NCBI GenBank assembly: GCA_933228895.1
Contig: OW121848.1
Span: 97,855,470-97,919,469 of the forward strand
Length of the DNA stretch: 64,000 bases
From: Platycnemis pennipes
Lineage: Eukaryota; Arthropoda; Insecta; Odonata; Platycnemididae
Direction of reading: 5' to 3'
Position numbers and translations under genes: made by a program. The notes under the pieces are model-generated. The model saw only the letters and a program-made list of their open reading frames with translations. It was not told the DNA's origin and did not search any database. Below are positions 12,514-24,540 of the stretch, piece by piece. Numbering within the stretch: the first letter of the stretch is position 1; the number at the start of each line of letters is the position of its first letter.

Positions 12514-14138
12514 GTAGGAAATGCTTGTGCTTCACTGACATATCAATATATACAGTCAGTAGGAGAAAGTGGCGGAATGTTGGGCTGTATATGCTGCCTT
12601 CATTCCATCAATGCTCTACCGATCATATTGAGTGTTGCACTTGTCAATTCAAGATATGGCATATTTCTCATCTACCTCTTCTGAGGCTTAGGTGAAATGT
12701 GTCAAATCCAGTTGGTGGTAGTCATGGTCATGGTTGGTGGTCATTTCCTTAGTTGACAGTTGTTCAAGAGTTAGGTAGAAGAACTATTTAGCCTCAATCT
12801 TGTGCCAAATAAAGATCATTTATTTATTATATTTACATTTGTTATGCCCAAATTTATTGCACATTTCCTTTGCGCCAGTCTTAGTAAGCTTCTGAATACC
12901 ATATCAATAGATGAGGTAAATTATTATGGTGTTATCTACCAGTTAGAATATTTATTTTTGAAAAATGATTACTGATCAAGTAATTTGGTACAAGGTATTT
13001 TGGTTAAACCGTTCTTTGTATCAGAATCTTCTTCTATCTTCCATTTTATTAGGGCAATATTATTAATGACTTTATGACAAAGTGTCCCCTACACTTTTTC
13101 TTAAAAAGATACCATTTTGATTTTTACCTCTATAATATTTGGCTTATCTTCATTTAATGTGTTTATATTCTTATTAAAACTTTGAAATTACTAAAACATC
13201 CTGTGGCTCCAAATGCTAGCTTAATAGTTATTCTTGAAATGGTGTAAATAATATGGAATCCAGACTCCCTCCTTTTCAATTTGGTTGCATGTCCTCTACT
13301 TGCCCTCTAAATGAAGCTACTTCATGGTGTAATTATTTATTGCTCTGCTCAAAGAGAATTCTATAATCAGGACTGATGTTAAATGTGATGTCTCAACATT
13401 TTTCTTGTCGATATTGTTTTAATTTTTTCAAAAATATTCATTTCCTTGCATCTACACATTCAGTCGAAAGGTTGGTTAAGGGAAGTTTTTTATATGAGAA
13501 CCTTTTCCCTTCAGGTGGATATCAGCAAGCCTTGGTTCCTCCTCCACACATGCACGGATATAAAATGGGAGTTCACCCTGGTGTTGTGCCACCTGGTGGT
13601 CAGTCTCAACTCTCTTCATACTCACCCCAAGGGCAGCAATATCCTCAAGGTATATAGCCTGATGTAACTTTGATGTTGAAGACCATAATTTTTGCTCACT
13701 TGGAAGAAAAGAAATAATTTATATCCATAGGTTTCACTTTTGTCAGAGTATTTTTCATTTATTTGTCAATAATGCACAGTCGGGTTGTTCAGATGGGGAG
13801 GGAAATGCATAGCCGTGTAAAAATATGTACAAGTTATGGGTATGGTGTCATTAACATCCCAAAGATAAGATGCAGTGGCTTATGTCATGGTTTTAGCTAG
13901 TAGACTTCTGTAATGTCCATTCGTGAGCATTCCATAGGGTATCGTACACACCTTCCCCTTTCAAGTTAAACAGTTTTTGGAGGTACAGAACGTTTTACAT
14001 GGTATTTTTGTTGAAAATGTAGTAATACATTTACTTGTCTGATACCAGGACCAATTTCTCTTGGCCTGTGATGTCAACAACCCACCATCAAGAATTAAAA
14101 AAGAATTAGTATGAACTTTTTTCTTTAATCTTTTTAAG
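12514..14138 (+). other. two osa introns (12514-13514 and 13650-14138)
   Basis: AT-rich intronic sequence on both sides of the exon at 13515. I see no gene, RNA or transposon signature. The second intron ends in an AAG rather than the usual CAG/TAG acceptor. Confidence 0.7.
13515..13649 (+). CDS. osa: osa exon, HMHGYKMG segment
   Basis: A phase 1-1 exon of 135 nt with acceptor TTCCCTTCAG and donor GTATAT. It encodes GYQQALVPPPHMHGYKMGVH and a Pro/Gly/Gln tail ending in QGQQYPQG. The HMHG-YKMG string is shared with Drosophila Osa (HMHGGYKMG). It is another frame-neutral exon that could be alternatively spliced. Confidence 0.9.
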
Positions 14139-14365
14139 GTGGTTATGGTGGGAGGCCTCCACAAGGACAGATGGGTGGCTACGGAGTGTCTCCTGGTCAG
14201 GGCTATGGCTCTGGTGGTCCACAAGGTAGCAGTCCACAGATGAACAACATGGGAGGAGCAGGTTCAGCTGGTGGTGGACCTGGAAGTGGTGCTGGTGGTC
14301 AATATCCACCTCCAGGAAGAGGGGTTCCAAATCATGTTCCACAGGGCCAGTATGGGGGATACCAG
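14139..14365 (+). CDS. osa: osa exon, Gly-rich repeat region, AAG acceptor
   Basis: Enters in phase 1 and leaves in phase 0 (227 nt). Gly-rich low-complexity sequence with GYGGRPPQGQMGGYG, SPGQGYGSGG, GRGVPNHVPQGQYGGYQ. RGVPNH matches the RGMPNH string of Drosophila Osa. The only acceptor that keeps the frame is TTTTTAAG, an AAG acceptor after a good pyrimidine tract. Regions like this are intrinsically disordered in ARID1 proteins. Confidence 0.88.
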
Positions 14366-15914
14366 GTATAATTTGTTAATATCTCAATTTGCAATAATGT
14401 TATATGGCAAAAATACAATAATGGCTTCCTACTTAACGAAATCTATATTTTTTCAAAATTTTATTGGGACATTTTTTCAGTCTAATATTAGGGAAGTAAT
14501 CTAAGAAATAATCTGTCCATAGTTGAATAGTTGAAAGGCCAGAGGAAATTGCAGAAATTTGGAGAAACATTCTATTTTAAATTTAACTTCTGAAATAGCA
14601 GTTTTATTAATTGAAGTTTATTCCTTACTTTTAAGGAGTTTTTATTATTTCTTAAATGACTGTGAGGATAACTAAATTTTCAGTTGATATATTTCCTATC
14701 TTTTAATTTTGACATGCTGCAGGAAAAAATGTTCAAGCTATTTTGCTATCCTAATAATTCAATCAGTATAAAATACAAATTTCAGTGAATGTAGTAATTC
14801 CATGTAAAAAGGATTATCAAGCAATTTTCTTGAGCTTTAGGTAGGTGCTTAGTAAGTTTAAGTTACCCCTCAAGGCAGGATGAATATATTAATACTCTCT
14901 AAATGGTGGTCATTACAATTACTTAAAAATCCTAGAATAGGTACTTGTCTCTGTAATTGAAATTAAGTTTTTATATTAATAATTGAAGTTGAACCTATCA
15001 TTGCTAGGGATAATCTGTCTGAAGTGTGTTTATCAATTGTTAGACCTATTGAGTTTTCCAATTGTTCAAGAGTAATTCTCCTCTATTTAGTAATTCCTCA
15101 ATGTATGAAAAATTGCTTTCTGAGAACTTATTTAAAAGTTGATTTGTTTGTAAGTCATAAAATGTTAGGCCAGACAGTTAACCTTTGGAATTTAGCACTG
15201 TACACCAATGTCCACAATAACTCAGGTATATAACGCACTTCTGAACCTTTGATTTCCATCCTTATGCCTTTCCTCCCAGTCTGATTCCCTCCAATTATTT
15301 CTTTAATGACTTAGAGCTCTTATTCATTCTCATGCCTTTCGTTGCACAGCCAAAATTGAATCTCTGGCTCACATTTGAATTTTTACTCGGGCATGTATGT
15401 TCTTTGTAAGTTCATAAGGTAAAATTCTGTACATTGAGGACTTATTGTACAATGTGTAGAGTCGAAATATTGTCTCAATGATCCATGATATTTTTTGCAG
15501 ACTTAATAAAAATAACAGAAAAGTTCATTCAGGCCATGCATATTATAGGCACCATATTTTTATTTATGTTTTGTGTACTAAACCACTAAAATTTGATTAT
15601 TCTGTCTTTAATGTACTTTTATTGTTAATTTGGGAAAATCTAAAAATGCTGAGTCATTAGTAATTTAATTCATTTTGGCCATCCTTGTGTGACAATCAGT
15701 TGTTTTTAAAGGACAACAGTGGATTGACCATGAAGGCTACACTACTGAACAGTAGAGGAAACTTAAATGTTGTTAAAATATTATTTCAATCAATATTTCA
15801 TTACTTATAAAAGATAGTTGATTTTTTTGTGAGGGTGGAGGGAGATCCCTGACATTTGATGCTTTTTTAGTTTGCTTATTTTAAAGTTGATATTAACAAC
15901 ATTCTTTTTCTCAG
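14366..15914 (+). other. osa intron, 1.5 kb
   Basis: AT-rich intron of 1549 bp with no recognisable gene, RNA or repeat element. Confidence 0.7.
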
Positions 15915-16082
15915 GGCTGGGGTAACCAAGCAATGAATCAAGGTCCACCTCCAGGGTTGATGGGAGGACCTGGAGGTCAAATGCCCCCTGGGAAAGGAGG
16001 ACCTCCACAGGGCCAAAATGTAAATTCTGTATCGGGTCCTCGACCACACACACCACCTCATTACCTTAAGCAACACCTGCAG
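15915..16082 (+). CDS. osa: osa exon ending in HYLKQHLQ
   Basis: A phase 0-0 exon of 168 nt with acceptor TTTTTCTCAG and donor GTGTGT. It runs from GWGNQAMNQGPPPG to PRPHTPPHYLKQHLQ. The YLKQHLQ end is a short conserved motif in insect Osa (PLNYLKQHLQ). Because the exon is frame-neutral, skipping would remove 56 residues cleanly. Confidence 0.9.
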
Positions 16083-16401
16083 GTGTGTACCGTTATTTCC
16101 TTATAACATTTTATTGTATTCATAATACTTTTATTTCTTTTATAGTTTCTAGTCACAGCTGTGAAATTCTTGTCATTATGTTAGTTAACATTTTGTTTTC
16201 TCAGTGGTTTTTATTATACGTGAACATATCCATCACATTTTTAATTCCAAGTGGTGAATAAGTTAAGCTAAAATTGCTTATGAATCCCTTTTGAATATTG
16301 AGTCAGTATTGTATTAGATTTTTGAAGTTTAGTTGTATAATAGACAACATATCATTTTGCTAGAAAATGTTTTAATGCGATAACCTTTTAATTTTTTTCA
16401 G

Positions 16402-16870
16402 AGCAAGATGGGCTTCAGTGGGTCATCAGCGATATCACAAAGTCCAGGCCCACCACAGGGCTATGGTGGGTCTGGTAGTATAACCTCACCCATGGGTCCA
16501 CCCCCTGGTCATCCTGGAATGGGGCCACCAGGGCCACACTCGATGGGCCCTCCGCCCATTAGTGGACACCACCACTCAGGAATGGGTCCGCCGCCACCTG
16601 CTGGGGGCATGGTTGTCTCCGCCACCACTAGCATTCCTCCTATTTCCTCATCAGTCGCACCCTCCCAGTCACCGTCTGGACCACCGCATTCTGTGGCATC
16701 CGGGCCCTCATTGCCCAACAGTCATGACAGCCCACAAATGAACATGCCTCCACCCTCATCGACACCAAATTCAATGGCAGCCGGGGGCCATGGGGATGGA
16801 CCTCACTCCATTTCTAGTGGGCAACATCCTGAGGGAGGTCATGATAATGGCATCACTACAACTGCCACTG
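16402..16870 (+). CDS. osa: osa exon, large Pro/Gly/Met/Ser-rich segment
   Basis: Phase 0 to phase 1, 469 nt. The acceptor is an ATTTTTTTCAG tract and the donor GTAAGT. It begins SKMGFSGSSAISQSPG, contains several MGPP repeats (MGPPPGHPGMGPPGPHSMG) and ends in HDNGITTTATG. Drosophila Osa has the parallel MGPP series followed by QDNGISSSGPTG, which places this exon well. The two preceding introns (16083-16401 here, 319 bp) carry nothing notable. Confidence 0.92.
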
Positions 16871-18068
16871 GTAAGTGAATATTTTGTTGATGTTAAAATC
16901 ATGGCTAAGAACTTGGTTACCTTACCTTTAGTTTTTCACTGAATGGTTTCTTAACTTTAAAAGGCTTATGGTTACAATTTGACCTTAACACCTATCCTGA
17001 GTTGTGTAATTTTATAGTTTGTAATTATTTCCAAAGTTGAGAGATTATAGTTCTCCTATCCTGCACCATGAGATTCTCTAGCTCTATAATGGTGATGGCA
17101 TGGTAATCTTTTCACCATCACATACTTAACAGTCCCTTGGCTCTAGTTTGTATGCTCAGTGAAGCATGCCTTCGTTCATAAAAGGCTCTTAGGCACTGAG
17201 AAAACTCAGTCCGTAAACATACCACTCATTACCCTCTGTAATGTAACCTATTTCTACTCTTTGATTTGATAGTTTTTAATCAAAATTTTAATTTTTCAGC
17301 TAAGAAGATAGTGTTCTATTAGTCAGATTTTCATAGACCTAATATGTACTCACTCTCGACTCTTATGAAGTCTCTTATTTTAATTCACTTACTCATCCTC
17401 AAACTAATTTCATTCATGACTTTCTGTCCTCTCCAGCCATCTTAGGCCCTCTTCTTTTGTCTCTATGCTCATATGTTATATATTCTCCATGTCAGAATCC
17501 CAAATACCACCAATCCCTTTTCATCCTCTTTCTCATTCTTCATTAGTTGCTGTAATAAAATATATTTTTTGTATTATTTTAGGCACAACCACAACCAATG
17601 TGACTCCAGCTATGCCTGGATCTGTGACATCTGTGATTACTACAGGTCCTGATGGCACTCCACTTGATGAAGGATCTCAACAATCTACATTGTCTAATGC
17701 TTCTGCCGGTTAGTTCTGGCCTGTTTTTAAACATTTATCACCAAAATTTGTTACATAGTTGTTTTGATCCATCATGGATATTGAATTTTTAATAATGGCT
17801 AATTATTGTATGTCAAATACTCTGTAGATAGATTGTATGGAAATTAATCTATAAAAGTACATTCATCAGAGTGAATATCATATAAAGTTCATGTATCATG
17901 CAAAAATTTAATTGGCCATTCCTAAGCCTTAAGACCAGTTTTGATTTTGAAGGAAGGTTCATTCCATGCCACTTAATATTGAATCCAGAGGCTATTCTTG
18001 ATTAAGTATTTTACTTAAATAATTAGGGTATGGCTTGTGCAGTAACACATTTGTTCTTTTGAATTTAG
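16871..18068 (+). other. two osa introns flanking exon 17583
   Basis: Introns 16871-17582 (712 bp) and 17709-18068 (360 bp). The first has a C/T-rich 3' half (about 17360-17560). No gene, RNA or transposon is visible in either. Confidence 0.7.
17583..17708 (+). CDS. osa: osa exon, VTSVITTGPDGT block
   Basis: A phase 1-1 exon of 126 nt with acceptor TTATTTTAG and donor GTTAGT. It encodes GTTTTNVTPAMPGSVTSVI then TTGPDGTPLDEGSQQSTLSN. Drosophila Osa has VTSVVTTGPDGTSMDEVSQQSTLSNASA at the same place, one of the clearest identifiers of the gene outside the domains. Confidence 0.94.
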
Positions 18069-18349
18069 CCTCGGGTGATGATCAGGGCTGTGGACCAAAG
18101 TCTAGGAAAGAAATGCCTGTTGGGATGGTCGGGGGGAGTATGGGAGGAGTTCCTGGCGGAGGTCCAGGAGGAGGGGGTGGTGGTGGAGTTGTCAGTGGGC
18201 CTCTTGTGGGAGGATACCCAAGTCATCCACCAACACCCCAAAGCACAGTACCATCCCCTGGAGCTGCAAGTATTAATTCAATGCATGGGGCTGAAGAGTA
18301 CGGAGATGTTAACAGCCCTACCAGTTGGCCACGCACTCCAGCAAGTCCT
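18069..18349 (+). CDS. osa: osa exon preceding the ARID domain, SPTSWPRTPASP
   Basis: Phase 1 to phase 0 (281 nt); acceptor TTGAATTTAG, donor GTAAGT. It opens ASGDDQGCGPKSRKEM, passes through a run of glycines encoded largely by GGA/GGT, and ends GDVNSPTSWPRTPASP. The SP-W-PR-ASP string sits just before the ARID domain in insect Osa. The Gly run is a likely site of length variation. Confidence 0.92.
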
Positions 18350-21115
18350 GTAAGTCACTGCTTTTTGTTTGGCTCTATTACCAGGGATAATGTCATTGAA
18401 AGTCAGCTCATTTTGCTTTTCATCTTTGCTGTTTTAACTCAAAAGAAACACTGAGCTCATGAGTGAGACATAATTTTTACTGTTAACTGTAATTCATTAC
18501 TATGTTATACTTATTAATAACTTTTTTCTATATTAGAAGGGTCTTCACAGACCATGTCAGTGCTCATAGTACTTTAACTTGTCACTTCATCCCTGCCCAA
18601 CAAATGTCTGTGGATCCCGATGATAAGGAGATAATTTACCATTCGTATATCTCTAGGGAAAAAGTCGCTGATTTTTTTATTGCTGTTTACGGCTGTAATC
18701 AGAAGAATGATTTGAGGAAAATTCATTTTTATTTCGTGGGCTGTGAAATTGGCTCCTTTTTCCTTATTCACTCTGATCTACTTTTTCTATGTTGCTATAG
18801 TGAAAGAGTTTGGTGGCAAATGAATGTATTTTTGTTAAAGAAGCTCATTTTGCTAATTGAATTTTTGGTACTTTGAGTGGAGTTTTGATTTTGTGGTAGT
18901 TTCTTCAGCCTTAAAACATGTCAGCATTCTTTAGTATTTTTTAAAAGTCACCTCCTTTCAAAACAGTTATTATCTTCCCAACTTGAAGTGGAAATGAATG
19001 AAAGGCATTCCTGATTCACATCATTTTCTTCTTTTAAAAGGAAATGAAATATTATGAGAATATTAAAATTACTGCTTTAGTTTAAGTTGTAGAATTGAGT
19101 ACATTTATGAGGATTGTTCTTTCATATGAAACAAATATCAGTGTGAGACTACTCTTAGCCTTTTAGGACTTGACCTTTTAACTTAATTCTTTGAGATCCA
19201 TGTAAGCCACTTGGTGAATATTTTTTTCGTTCTTTTACATTGAAAGTATCTCATTGAGATTTTTTCTATCTCTAGTAGTTATATTCTTCTTTTTTACACG
19301 CAAGGAAGTTGTTATAGGTGTTTCTGTAGATACCTTTTCATTTAAATATGCCCAAGAAGTAACTCAAATTCACTTTCGTAATTTGACCTGCATCAGCATT
19401 TAGTTTGATTGAAGGAGATAATTCCTGTGATGTTTTCTCTTATTAGTGTGGTCTAATTAGGGTGTTGTTGTCAAGTAATTGTTTAAATTTACTTTTGTCT
19501 GGAGTGATTTACTTTATTCATGATTGGTATACAGTAATGCAATATGATAATGGTTGCTTTAGATGTGTCTTCAGTGTAAAAAGGTCATTTAAATTGGTTT
19601 TAAATATTTCCACCCTTGGAAATTAATTCAAGCCTGTACATGTTTTTAGTGGAATATTTCTCATGACACCAGCCATGAGAAGTTATAGTTCATTGTCTAG
19701 GGTAGCCAGCAACCTGCAGATTCTTGAAAAACAGGAAAACATGACCCATGGAAAAACATAGGGGAATGTGGAAAAACTTCTAGTGATGAAAGATGTATGT
19801 TCTTTTGATGAAAAGGTGGGAGAATAGAAGCAAGTTCATTCTCATTTTTTAATGTCCCTTTGGAAATCATTTACCTTGTTGAGAGTCACACTCAAATAAT
19901 ATTGGCTGAGTGGGCAAAGTACACTCACAAGCTATGGCTAAAGCATATTTGTTATGATAAACTTAAATTGCTGGCTGCCCTTCTGTGTTTTTTTGAGGAT
20001 TATTTAGATTCTCTCATTGTGTTCTGTACAACGAGTTTTATAAAAATTGTAGTAGTTTTGTCTTACATTTTATGTGTCAGAATTATTATTTTTTTCAAAC
20101 CTTTTTATGTAGATTTTCAAGGATTTAATGGCATTCACCTAGTAATTCATACATCTCTCACTATGATTGTCTTTGAGTGACGCTATATGTAATTCCATCG
20201 ATTCATTTTCTCCTTTTCCGTAATGAATTTGATTTCACCATTTGTTGAAACTATTCTGGAAAAAGATAACATATTTTTTATCTTTTCTGAATTGGATCTC
20301 ACCTTTGTCCTTTCATTGATCTTTGACTTGAATGTAGTCCTGATGAGTCGTCATGTAGCAATAAAACAATGCACAATAACATTGAAAGGGATTCACTAAC
20401 CAAGTGGCATATCACAAAATCATTATTAAGCATTAGTAGATTTAATAATTGTTTTTTCTCATTTATTTTCAATTTGTGCGAGTAAATCAGGCAAATCACT
20501 AAGTATTAATGCCTGCATTTAATAAATATTTTAGAACCTGGAATTATAACAAAAAACATTATAGAATGTGACTTTAAAGAAAAATTCCATTTTCTAGCAT
20601 ATAATTATAAGAACCATCATTGAAATACAGGTTGAATTACTAGTTTTAAATGTCACAGATATTTTTCTCAATATTGTGTCAGGTTTCTTAAAATGATTGA
20701 TCCATATCGACTGTCAATTATTTACGCCCTTTTGTGACTAGTTATGATTAAATAGTGGGCTGAAGATTTACTACTATTATGTGTAGTGTATTTAAATTAG
20801 AAAGCTGTTATGTTGTGGATTTATATATGTTTAAGTAGTGTGATGTAGTTATTTTCAGTTTGAGTAGTTACTCTCTTTGGAATGCCATTACTTAAACTTC
20901 ACTGTTAGTTGCCAGTTGTAGCTCAAATGCTTCTTCATCTGTATTTGTATCCGACTTATTTCTTTCAAATTCCAGTTTACTAGAGGTTATGTATTATGTT
21001 TAATTTCAAACCCTCCTAAAATAGGAAATGCTATAGTTTGTTGCCATTTTTTCTAATAGCTGGAATTTTCATCTTTTATTCAGTAATACATATTCATAAT
21101 GCTTTTATTTTACAG
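18350..21115 (+). other. osa intron, 2.8 kb
   Basis: AT-rich. A 124-codon frame (18502-18876) is open but has no recognisable domain and intron-like composition. No transposon ends were noticed. Confidence 0.7.
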
Positions 21116-21157
21116 GTGTTTAACAGTCATGTGTCCCAAGATCCATATCGACCGAAG
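21116..21157 (+). CDS. osa: osa micro-exon of 42 nt (VFNSHVSQDPYRPK)
   Basis: A phase 0-0 exon encoding exactly 14 residues, VFNSHVSQDPYRPK, between introns of 2.8 and 3.2 kb. The acceptor is TTTTATTTTACAG; the donor GTTATT is weak. The peptide matches the insect Osa segment (VFN-H-P-EP-R) that links the SWPR motif to the ARID domain. Its small size and weak donor make it a candidate for regulated inclusion; skipping would not break the frame. Confidence 0.88.
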
Positions 21158-24100
21158 GTTATTACAATTTTAATGAAAATTATGCTTACAAAATAGCTAT
21201 GGTCATTTCCTTAAAATCTATCATACCTTGCATGTTCGGTGCACTTTTGCTTCTTAGAGGGTTTATAATTTAAGTTCTTGTTGCTGTTGATGCTTCTTCT
21301 ATTTCCTTTTGTGCATGAAATTCTTTATTTCTCTTTAGTACCTTTAATAATACTATGGATTTTTCCGCTTACTTTTAACCAAAATTTAGTTGGAAGAGTG
21401 ATTATTCAGATATGGATGCTGAATTGGTGCTTGCTGTGAAAATTTAATTTTATCAGGTGTTGGGAACCTTGTGGAAATGAAATTGGCCTCTGTTTTCAGG
21501 ACATTTTAAAAGTTTTGGCATTGTTCCTGGAAGTTGTCTTCTATGTTTTCTCCAATTCTTCAGGTTTTCTTCAAATTTACAAATCACAACCTTCAAATTT
21601 GAATAAAAATTCAATTTAACCGCAGCCTTGAAATCATAGCATAGATCTCGATTACCAGTGACTCTATTTTTTGTTACATTTTGCTGATCCATTGTCCCAC
21701 ATAACTGTAAAGATCAGCCTTTTCAGACTTGACACATTTTCCTTGTACATTTTTCAGGGTATTCAATGGGATTAGTATGCATTAAGGGATGATTAGCAAT
21801 AGTGAGAGTTTTTCTAAAATATCTTAGATTTATTAATAGTGCCAGAAATCAAATCGTTGAACTGCAAAATGTAAAATGTCATAGTAAATAATGAAAAAAG
21901 CAATAAATGGAGGTCTTTTGAATATTCATATCTATAATGACCTGAGATTGAACCTGAGTTAGATATTGATGTGGACAGGGAGAGCAGCTAAGGAAGGCCT
22001 CGCATGAGATATGTAGAACAAGTGACGGAGGATGTGAAAGAGAAGAAATACATAAATATGAAGAGATGAACTGATACAAGGATTCAATGGAGAGCTGTTT
22101 CCAACCAATCTCACGATTGCTGACTAATGATGATGATTAGATGTTGATGTTAAGTGCTATCTTCTAGGAGAATTGCCCATCAGTACCAAACCACTCATTA
22201 AATTCCAGATTTCGAGAATGTGTTTTAGAGAAATGAAGTTCACATGAGTTTGCTCTTAGATGCTGTTAGTTAATGTGGTTAATTTTATCCGTAAAAATCT
22301 TTCAACTTTCTCTAGTTTATGTTGTATTGGCCACCATCAGATATGAGGCATTTGTCACTAAACATTTTAAAATGAAGTGAAATATGAGATGAGGTATATG
22401 TTTGATAATTTTTTTAGCTGTGAAAAACTAAATGAAGTAAAATACTTTGCTTTCGCTATTCTGTCATTTAAACATGTGCATGTGTGCCATATGGACAAAT
22501 GAGCTTGTGTTGTTTAGAAAAAGACAGTCCTTTGGGGATTCAAAAATTTGAAACACAAACTCAAGCTTGGAGGCTTGTTAAAGAGTGAGCTGACCAGTTT
22601 CAAAGGACTGAGTGACTTGCTAAGTATGAAATTTGATTTTTGAAGTGCGTGGCTATGATACGAAATATTTTGAAGATCAAATGTAATTGGCTTTAATATG
22701 AATGAAACCATTGAAAAAAATACGAAAAATGATCCATCCTGGAATGGACAACTGACCATAGTTTCTGCAAAAATCACTCCCATGGTGCTGGCGAGAGTTT
22801 TTTTTTTGCATTCATGTTAAAGATTTGGTATTATTTTTCTATGTAAAACTTATCTGCTATTTGCTTTAAAAAAACATAGGAAATATTAATTGTGATCTGC
22901 AGTTTGATATATGATGAAATCAATATCATGTTGAACTGGCATTTTGAAAACACTCTACCATGAAATGGATGTGTGCAACTAATTGTTTCAAATCCTACAA
23001 CTGAATGTTTTAGTCATACAATTTCACTAACTTGGGAATTAAATTTCTGTTCTATTTTGACTGCATTGCTTGGTGGTAACAATGTTTGGGCTGGGTAGCT
23101 CTCTTCTCTGAAGTTATTTCTTTTCATGATCCCCACATAGCCCATACTCAATTAGAAAGCTTGGGCTGAGGTACCTGAGTATGTATTAGGTAATCATTTG
23201 ATGATGCATGAATACTAAATTTAATGTTTTGTACTATTCATTATTCACAGTGGTAGTGTTCATTTTGAGGATACCTTATACTCTAGGGCCAGTAACCATG
23301 TGATCAATTTTTAGAGCCATGGAATAATTGGGTGTAGTTTTTTTTATGATTCTCCGTTATTGACCTCACAATAGTACATAGTGTTTACATTGATTACTGT
23401 TGGGCATGCCTGGAAAGCATGATAGAGGAGTTGAGCTAGTTCTCAGTGAAGAATTTTCCCCAAGCTTCTATGGTAAAGTTCCCCATCCATTAATGGCTGT
23501 GCCTTTTTACCCTATCATATTAATGTGTGTTTGTATAGTGTAAATCTTATTTCTTTATTGTCATTTTTTCAGCACATTTAATGCAATTTTCCTAATGCCA
23601 GCCTAAGTTGGTGAAAGGCATTTGAATTCATACTCAGTTACCTCCTAGTTACTCTTGTCTCACATTGGGCTAGCTGTTGCTGAGAAATGTATTGTGTAAA
23701 TGAACAATTAATCTTGGCTTAGGGACACTAACAAAGAAGGTCGACTCAGGCTGGTTTAGTATGACCCTTGCAGATATATGTAATGCCTTTACCTATGTAA
23801 AGGCTATCCAATTTAATTACTTGTAATATTTAATATTATTTGAAACCTGGATGCTTGATGTTTATTGCAATTTTATCGCTTTGTCCTATCAGCATGTGCT
23901 TTTTGGCCCCATAGTTTTTATGTTCAGTTCATGGTGCTGGTAAGAAAATTTCCATGGTACTAAGTAAATGAATAGTTTCCCTTGTACTTTTTTAAATATA
24001 ATACATAGGAAGTCATTATGTGTGGAAGTGGGTTAATTTTTTTCTAAAGAATGATATTGTTTTTGGATTTATATTTAAATTTAACTTGAAAAATTGATGA

Positions 24101-24351
24101 ATTTGAAGAATAAAGTCATAAAGTAGCACATAAAGTTTGATTTCTCTTAGTTAAAATTGGAAAATTAATTTCTTTATTTCAAAAATATTATTCAATTGCA
24201 TAATTTTTGTTTGCTACCAATTCATTTGCCTTTATTATCTTGACATGAATTCCAAGTTTCTGACAGCAAAGTAGCCAACATTTTAACTCATTGTATTCCC
24301 CACAGACGTTGTAAATTTGCTGATAGTGGATTTCTTTTTTGTTCCTTTTAG
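21158..24351 (+). other. osa intron, 3.2 kb, with a LINE tail
   Basis: AT-rich intron. Apart from the plus-strand retrotransposon tail at about 21975-22139, nothing is recognisable. The remaining open frames (21453-21692 and 22514-22783 on the minus strand) look random. Confidence 0.7.
21975..22139 (+). mobile_element. 5'-truncated non-LTR retrotransposon tail (copy 3, plus strand)
   Basis: The plus strand reads GRPRMRYVEQVTEDVKEKKY, then INMKR, a stop, and RIQWRAVSNQSHDC before a stop and an ATGATGATGATTAG tail. This is the same C-terminal pattern as the two minus-strand copies at 7871 and 39150, in the opposite orientation. At least one in-frame stop shows it is dead. The left boundary is approximate and no target duplication was found. 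Confidence 0.75.
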
Positions 24352-24540
24352 AAACTTGATAGCCTGAGTAAGTTATATGAAATGGATGAGCGAGAAGAGA
24401 GGCGTGTTTGGCTTGACAAGCTGCTGCAGTTCATGGATGAAAGGGGAAGTCCCATCTCAGCCTGCCCAACCATATCCAAAAATCCCCTAGACCTCTTCCG
24501 GCTGTACCTCTATGTGAAGGAGAGGGGTGGATTCATGGAG
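24352..24540 (+). CDS. osa: osa exon, N-terminal half of the ARID DNA-binding domain
   Basis: A phase 0-0 exon (189 nt; residues 556-618). It encodes KLDSLSKLYEMDE, then RRVWLDKLLQFMDERGSPI, ACPTISKNPLDLFRLYLYV and KERGGFME. This is the first half of the ARID (AT-rich interaction) domain of the ARID1 subfamily: helix 1 with the W at about residue 575, the P-I-ACPTISK loop, and the LDL-RLY-YVKERGGF helix. The domain contacts DNA and helps target BAF complexes. Loss of this exon would keep the frame but remove half the domain. Confidence 0.97.

Noticed and set aside
18502..18876. 124-codon intronic frame
   Set aside because: Hydrophobic low-information sequence from T-rich DNA; no domain.
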